The notes under the pieces were generated by a model. That model did no database searches and had not been told where the DNA came from. It worked only from the letters and a program-made list of their open reading frames with translations. From assembly GCA_011033025.1 (NCBI GenBank), contig WFMF01000566.1, positions 37,718 through 101,717 on the forward strand: a DNA stretch of 64,000 bases, read 5' to 3'. Positions within the stretch are counted from its first letter, which is position 1, and every line of letters begins with the position of its first letter. Of this stretch, positions 59,701 to 64,000 are shown piece after piece. The DNA is from Beroe forskalii (Eukaryota; Ctenophora; Nuda; Beroida; Beroidae). The position numbers and the translations under genes were made by a program.

Positions 59701-62700
59701 CCCTGATGAGATAAAGCTAAGTAGTAAAGGGGTCCAAATCCCTCCCAAAGTCCCTCAGCACTATTGCAGCAAGATTTATTTTGTTTCCTTCTGGAAGCAG
59801 CAGTTACATTAGAGGGACTCCTGGTTGCATTATTCACCCCCTTTAACTGTCCAACTTTCTGCAAGAACCAGTAAGTAAACTCTTCTCTTTTCCCCACTTT
59901 CATCACCCTCACCTGCTGGGTACTCTGTACTTCAAAACCAGCTAAGTCTCATTACCTCACCAAATCCGTCAAGCAACAAATGCTTATACATATTATAGAC
60001 TGTTTAATTAAATACCTATGATATACTGCTGCCCATATGGAAAGGATAACTCCCCAATAAATCTGATTTAGCAATGTTATCATGATTAATGAACAACCTT
60101 CATGGATCTTCCCTAAACAGGAAAATTTCTAACGTCCAAAATACTAGACTAGACCCTGTATTCTGTTCAAATGAAACAGCAATACACATAGTATCGAATA
60201 CTGGCTAGCACTCTCCTAAAAGACGTTTAGAGAATAAAATATCAACTTTTCACTTAAAAATGTAACTTCAACCTACCTAAATCTCATACCAAAAGCGGAG
60301 TATTAACTGAACTTGAATGTAATGTCTTTGAGAAGATATTTCCCTGAAGCTGTTGATCATCATGGATCTATACACTAACATATATGACAAGTTTTTATAC
60401 GGCTTATCTTATTCCTAAAAGATTTTATGTGTCTATTTCAATTCTGAATCACCTGCGTGTAATTTGTGTATCACACTCAGCCTTTTTATAAAGGTATTTC
60501 ACTGATAACGGTTTCATAATTCATGATATAATGCTGCGAGTATTTTCATGCGTAACTTGTAATGTAGCTCTGGTCCCACTAAAACACACAGCTAGTAGGC
60601 TGCTTCAATTTACACTTTGCTTTTACAGTTATAAAAAGGCTTAAAACGCTACATGTTCATTTTTTCGATATTTTCGCCTCAATGTCAGCTTGATAACGTG
60701 TTTTCAAATTCTCTTTTCTCAAACACAAAGAATATAATTTAACCATTTTATATATATGTTTGGCTTACCTGAGCCGAACAAAGGGATAATCAAAGAACCC
60801 ATGCTCTGCCCAAAACAACATCAAACAAAACAGCAACAACAGCAAATATAACGACAACAACTGCAACAACAACAACATTTAAATCAATATCAACAGTACT
60901 TTCCTTCTGTTCCAGGCAGTATCCTGGAACTGGGCTTTTATTGAGCCCAGTTAAATCCCAATCGATGGGAATATTATTTACACAGTCTGGCTGGGTCAGG
61001 CCACCCTGTGATCCACTAGACGAAGGGAGGTGGTATATAGCCACCTCCGGCTGATAACTGACCCTAATCTGCAGGCAAGCCCCGACTTGCTTTTGCAGTC
61101 CGTTTGAAGCCAGGGGCGTTGGTGGAATCCCAGACCTGTGTGGTCCAGGACTGGATTGTGCTCTCAGCCCAGGATATAACTCCGCAGTCGGGTGGCCTAA
61201 AAACCACCCAGGAGTTCGAACCCTTGGCCTAGTGTATAGGGAAGTCTCCATGCTCTGCATGGCTGCCACCGGCCTGGTTGATTAAACCGACCTTGGCCAT
61301 TTTACTAAGACTAAGACTATCTGAGTCTACCAACTTGAAATGAATCTTCATGTACTCCCTCCTCATAACGTTGGAAGGTCCCTCGAACACCATTAAGGAC
61401 GTGTTCTGCCGCTCAAACGCACTCTCGTAGCTTGATATCGTGGAGAACTGAGGGGAAATTGCCAAATTTTGTGAGCCAAATGGGGAGTTATTAATTCATG
61501 TGAAAAGCACAGCAAACGTTCAAATATTCGATAAAACAGATCTACATTACTCTACCAACCAGGCATGGGATGGTTTCATTCGATTCATCTCTCAAAATAT
61601 GAGATAATCGCTTCCCTCGCTTCATTTTGGACTTCTTTTGTCTTCTGGCTCTGAAATGGAGGATCTACATTTAAAACTTACAAGAAGTAAATAGAATGAA
61701 GATTAGGTTACCGAGAATGAATGTAACACCGGAAAAGATTTTACTTCTATTCCAACAGCTATAGCTGTATAGCCAATCACTCAATCGAAAGAATCGAGGG
61801 ATTAAAGCAATCGAACTGTCGACAGATCTTTCGATTGCAGACGTCTGACCAAATGGGCTGATTCACCTACTATTCAACAAATAATAACCCCTTCTGAATG
61901 CAGACGTCTATCGGGTCCATTTTGGGATACTGCTTACCAATTTTTCAACAAATAACAACCCCTTCTGAGTGCTTTGCAGTATCTCAAACTTATTTCAACA
62001 TTGAGTCTGTCCCAGAAACAAGATTTTAGAAAGCACCTGATTTTAAAACTTATCGTTTCAACTTTCCAGCTTACTCCCTAAAATAATAGGTGTATAATGA
62101 TAGGTTTAGATAAGTGCAACTAACTCTGGCTCGTCGAGAAGGTATCTCTTCTCACAGTTGATAAAGAGAGCGTTGTCGTAAAGGAAAATAGCAATCCCCG
62201 GGGACTCGTATTCGTCTGTCTGAAAAGCAGTCTATGGTCACACTTTACAACACTACTTTATACAATCATATTTGAGAATTCTGATGATATAAAGTATGAA
62301 ACATTTCTAAAAAGTATCAAAGCAAGCCAGAAAAAGTCGCACTAAAAATGTCGCCATCTGCTTAAAGCAGTGGTTCTAGGGGGACAGCTATCTCAGTGTA
62401 TTGAATCTTTAATCAAGTCGTCACATACAAATATTTTTTTGAGGGACCATTTAAAATGGTTCAAAAATGTTTCTATTTTACAAAGGTCAAGATCATAACA
62501 ACGTCCATAAAAGCATAAAGTTGCTGGGCTGCACTTACATGATGGTAAGATAGTGTCTCAATAGGATGCTGCAACGAGTGAACATAGTTCGAAATAATCT
62601 GCCAGCAGTATACGCAGCACCCTGCAATGATGCTTGTTGTAAAAATTCAAATAATTTTTGCTTTCAATGGGATAAAGATTACAGAAAATCATAATATGTA

Positions 62701-62805
62701 TGTACATAAAAATAAAACATATTTTCAAAAATGAATTCATTTTTGTGTACCCACCTCCTAATACTAAAGTGTAGAAAAGGGGAAGCACAAAAGCCTTCAA
62801 GATTT
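56720..62805 (-). CDS. PACC1: Proton-activated chloride channel PACC1/TMEM206 (N-terminal exon not found)
   Basis: Minus-strand exons from 5': 62805-62755, 62621-62539, 62219-62125, 61650-61560, 61447-about 61288, 58930-58842, 58630-58528, 58045-57888, 57554-57459 and 56812-56720; nearly all phases agree. TM1 is AFVLPLFYTLVLGG; then LQHPIETLSYHHTDEYESPG matching the KHPVMSVSY...YDAPG region of vertebrate PACC1; LMVFEGPSNVMRREYMKIHF matches its VQGPREVKKRE segment; ENMFAIFEWRDSEFEVIESV leads into TM2 (NLITTVGLMVTAVLTVL) and a basic tail KRQRIRYL. PACC1 is a trimeric two-TM channel that opens at acid pH on the plasma membrane and endosomes. The join 61288-58930 is the least certain; it needs donor g|gtttaa. 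The cytosolic N-terminus precedes 62805 and is not recognised. The C-terminal CTCCAPDEDY tail is unusual. Confidence 0.88.
59280..59990. repeat. Repeat-bearing PACC1 intron segment
   Basis: cacctgctgggtactct is found at 59387 and 59910 followed by related caccagctaagtatcatt-type text, bounding about 500 bp that includes an unassigned minus-strand frame. Probably an interspersed element. Confidence 0.4.
60810..61247 (-). mobile_element. SINE-like insertion in PACC1 intron
   Basis: Read on the minus strand, a Pol III B-box-like ggttcgaactcc (61211-61222) is followed by a GC-richer body and a gttgttgttgttgcagttgt tail (about 60880-60840). Flanking ccatgctctgc at 60799-60809 and 61248-61258 is a candidate 11-bp target duplication. 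The A box is not clear, so the head may be 5'-truncated. Its 5' end lies about 40 bases from a PACC1 donor site. Confidence 0.6.
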
Positions 62806-63585
62806 CTGCAAAATTCCAACAGCAATAAACACACTTTGAGTCAGTCTGCTGAACTGTTTGTGATAGTAAATGGTTACTCATATAAAGTTACAAATAAAGT
62901 TAGCCTAAGATATTGAAATGAACTTCTGAAAACTTGGAACCCATCCATTTTTAACCTTTTAAGTACATGGCTTCTGGAAATGGTGGCATCAGGTTTTGGA
63001 CAGTTATTAATAAGGCAGGTTCTGAAAGGTTAAATGTCAAGCTATGGACAGGTTCAAATGTTTCGAATGCCATGATATTTTGATGGGATACTGATCTAAA
63101 TTGTTAGCTCATTAAGAATGGCTTCTTAAAGAAATCAATCATCATCAAATTCAATTACTAATTATGACTTCACAAGATGATTTGTTTCACTTAACAATTA
63201 ACAAACCTTTCCCTTTGGAGATAGTCTGATATGGTTTATTTGGAATAACTTTTATAGCCTCCTGACTTATGGCAACATAATCACCATCAGTAAATTGTCC
63301 ATCAATAAGTTGCCCATCATCACCATTCATGACTTTTTGACTAGATGATGAAAAAACTTTATTTCAAGGGATCCCTCACATAATAAACAATCATATTCTA
63401 AACTTCATCAAATCATCAAATGTTTTAAACTTGCTACCTTAGGAGCTGAAGAGGGGTGGGGTTTCAAACGATTACATTTGATTACAGTGAAGGGCAGAAG
63501 GGGGATTTATGGTTGATTAACAGGGGCGTGTCGAACTCATATGTGCACGGCTTTTCCATGTGCAGCATAATATTGCGCGCTCACT
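62806..63585. other. PACC1 5' flank, no exon recognised
   Basis: AT-rich. It should contain the PACC1 N-terminal exon or intron. From 63521 a partial copy of the ggcgtgtcgaac MITE end occurs. Confidence 0.4.
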
Positions 63586-63960
63586 GCTTGTCTCCCAGGA
63601 TCAAGGAGACTCTCTCAAGATCAAGGAAATTCTCTCAGGATCAAGGAGACTCTCTCAGGATCAAGGAGACTCTCTCAGAATCATCGAGTCTTCCCTAGGA
63701 TTAAGGAAACTCTGCAAGGATCAAGGAAACTCTCTCAGGATCAGGGGAGACTCTCAGGATCAGGTAACAGGGGACACTATCAAGTTAACAGAGGACCCTA
63801 TCGCTAACAGGGACATTATCAAGTTAACAGGACCCTATCACTAACAGGGGACACTATCCAAGTTCAAAAAAAAAAACCTTAAAAAGGGACAACCCATCCC
63901 ATAAATCCCCATCACTAACAGGGGAAAAAACCACTGTTTAAAAGAGGACCCCCTTATCAA
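63586..63960. repeat. Minisatellite, about 20-bp unit
   Basis: Tandem copies of aggatcaaggagactctctc (63596-63760), passing into gttaacaggggacactatca units (63765-63960). The last 150 bases show lengthened homopolymers like those at the window start. Confidence 0.85.
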
Positions 63961-64000
63961 CATCAACAGGGACATATGTTAAAGAGTTGGGCCCAAAAAG

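Overview
The window is nuclear DNA of an invertebrate metazoan. Genes have short GT-AG introns (about 100-600 bp), the background is AT-rich, non-LTR retrotransposon reverse transcriptases and many short inverted-repeat elements are present, and every recognisable protein is animal. A non-bilaterian or marine invertebrate (for example a cnidarian or ctenophore) would fit the LDLa-type GPCR and the element load, but the sequence alone does not fix the taxon. Consensus quality varies: 500-1780 and the last 200 bases have distorted homopolymers, and several otherwise convincing genes carry one-base frameshifts at homopolymer runs.

Layout. 1-5.0 kb: satellite, distorted low-complexity DNA, and a foldback-like element with about 410-bp inverted arms. 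5.5-17.3 kb, plus strand: a NOVA-like two-KH RNA-binding protein, UTP18 (rRNA processing), CTNNBL1 (spliceosome, intronless) and DHX15/Prp43 (spliceosome and ribosome helicase), a same-strand run of four RNA-metabolism genes. DHX15 lacks its last exons. 17.5-20.9 kb, minus strand: a CR1/L2-like LINE remnant, then the 5' half of a class I PI3-kinase catalytic subunit whose helical and kinase exons are also missing. 21.7-27.6 kb: CG-rich repeats, a 5'-truncated LINE with a long intact RT reading frame, and minisatellite. 27.7-28.7 kb: a cluster of about twelve copies of GTTACGGAAGGAA. 29.4-45.4 kb, plus strand: liprin-beta (coiled coil and three SAM domains), whose 4.4-kb intron hosts an unrecognised secreted-protein gene of about 873 residues (39.0-41.9 kb). 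48.3-51.1 kb: an LDLa-containing seven-transmembrane receptor. 56.7-62.8 kb, minus strand: PACC1/TMEM206, the proton-activated chloride channel, with a SINE-like insertion next to one of its donor sites.

The most unusual signals are (1) tandem duplications centred on splice junctions in DHX15 and liprin-beta, which leave decoy exon ends and decoy splice sites in the introns; (2) the GTTACGGAAGGAA cluster; (3) the nested, unrecognised secreted-protein gene; and (4) two convergent genes that each lose their 3' exons at the same LINE-bearing spot.
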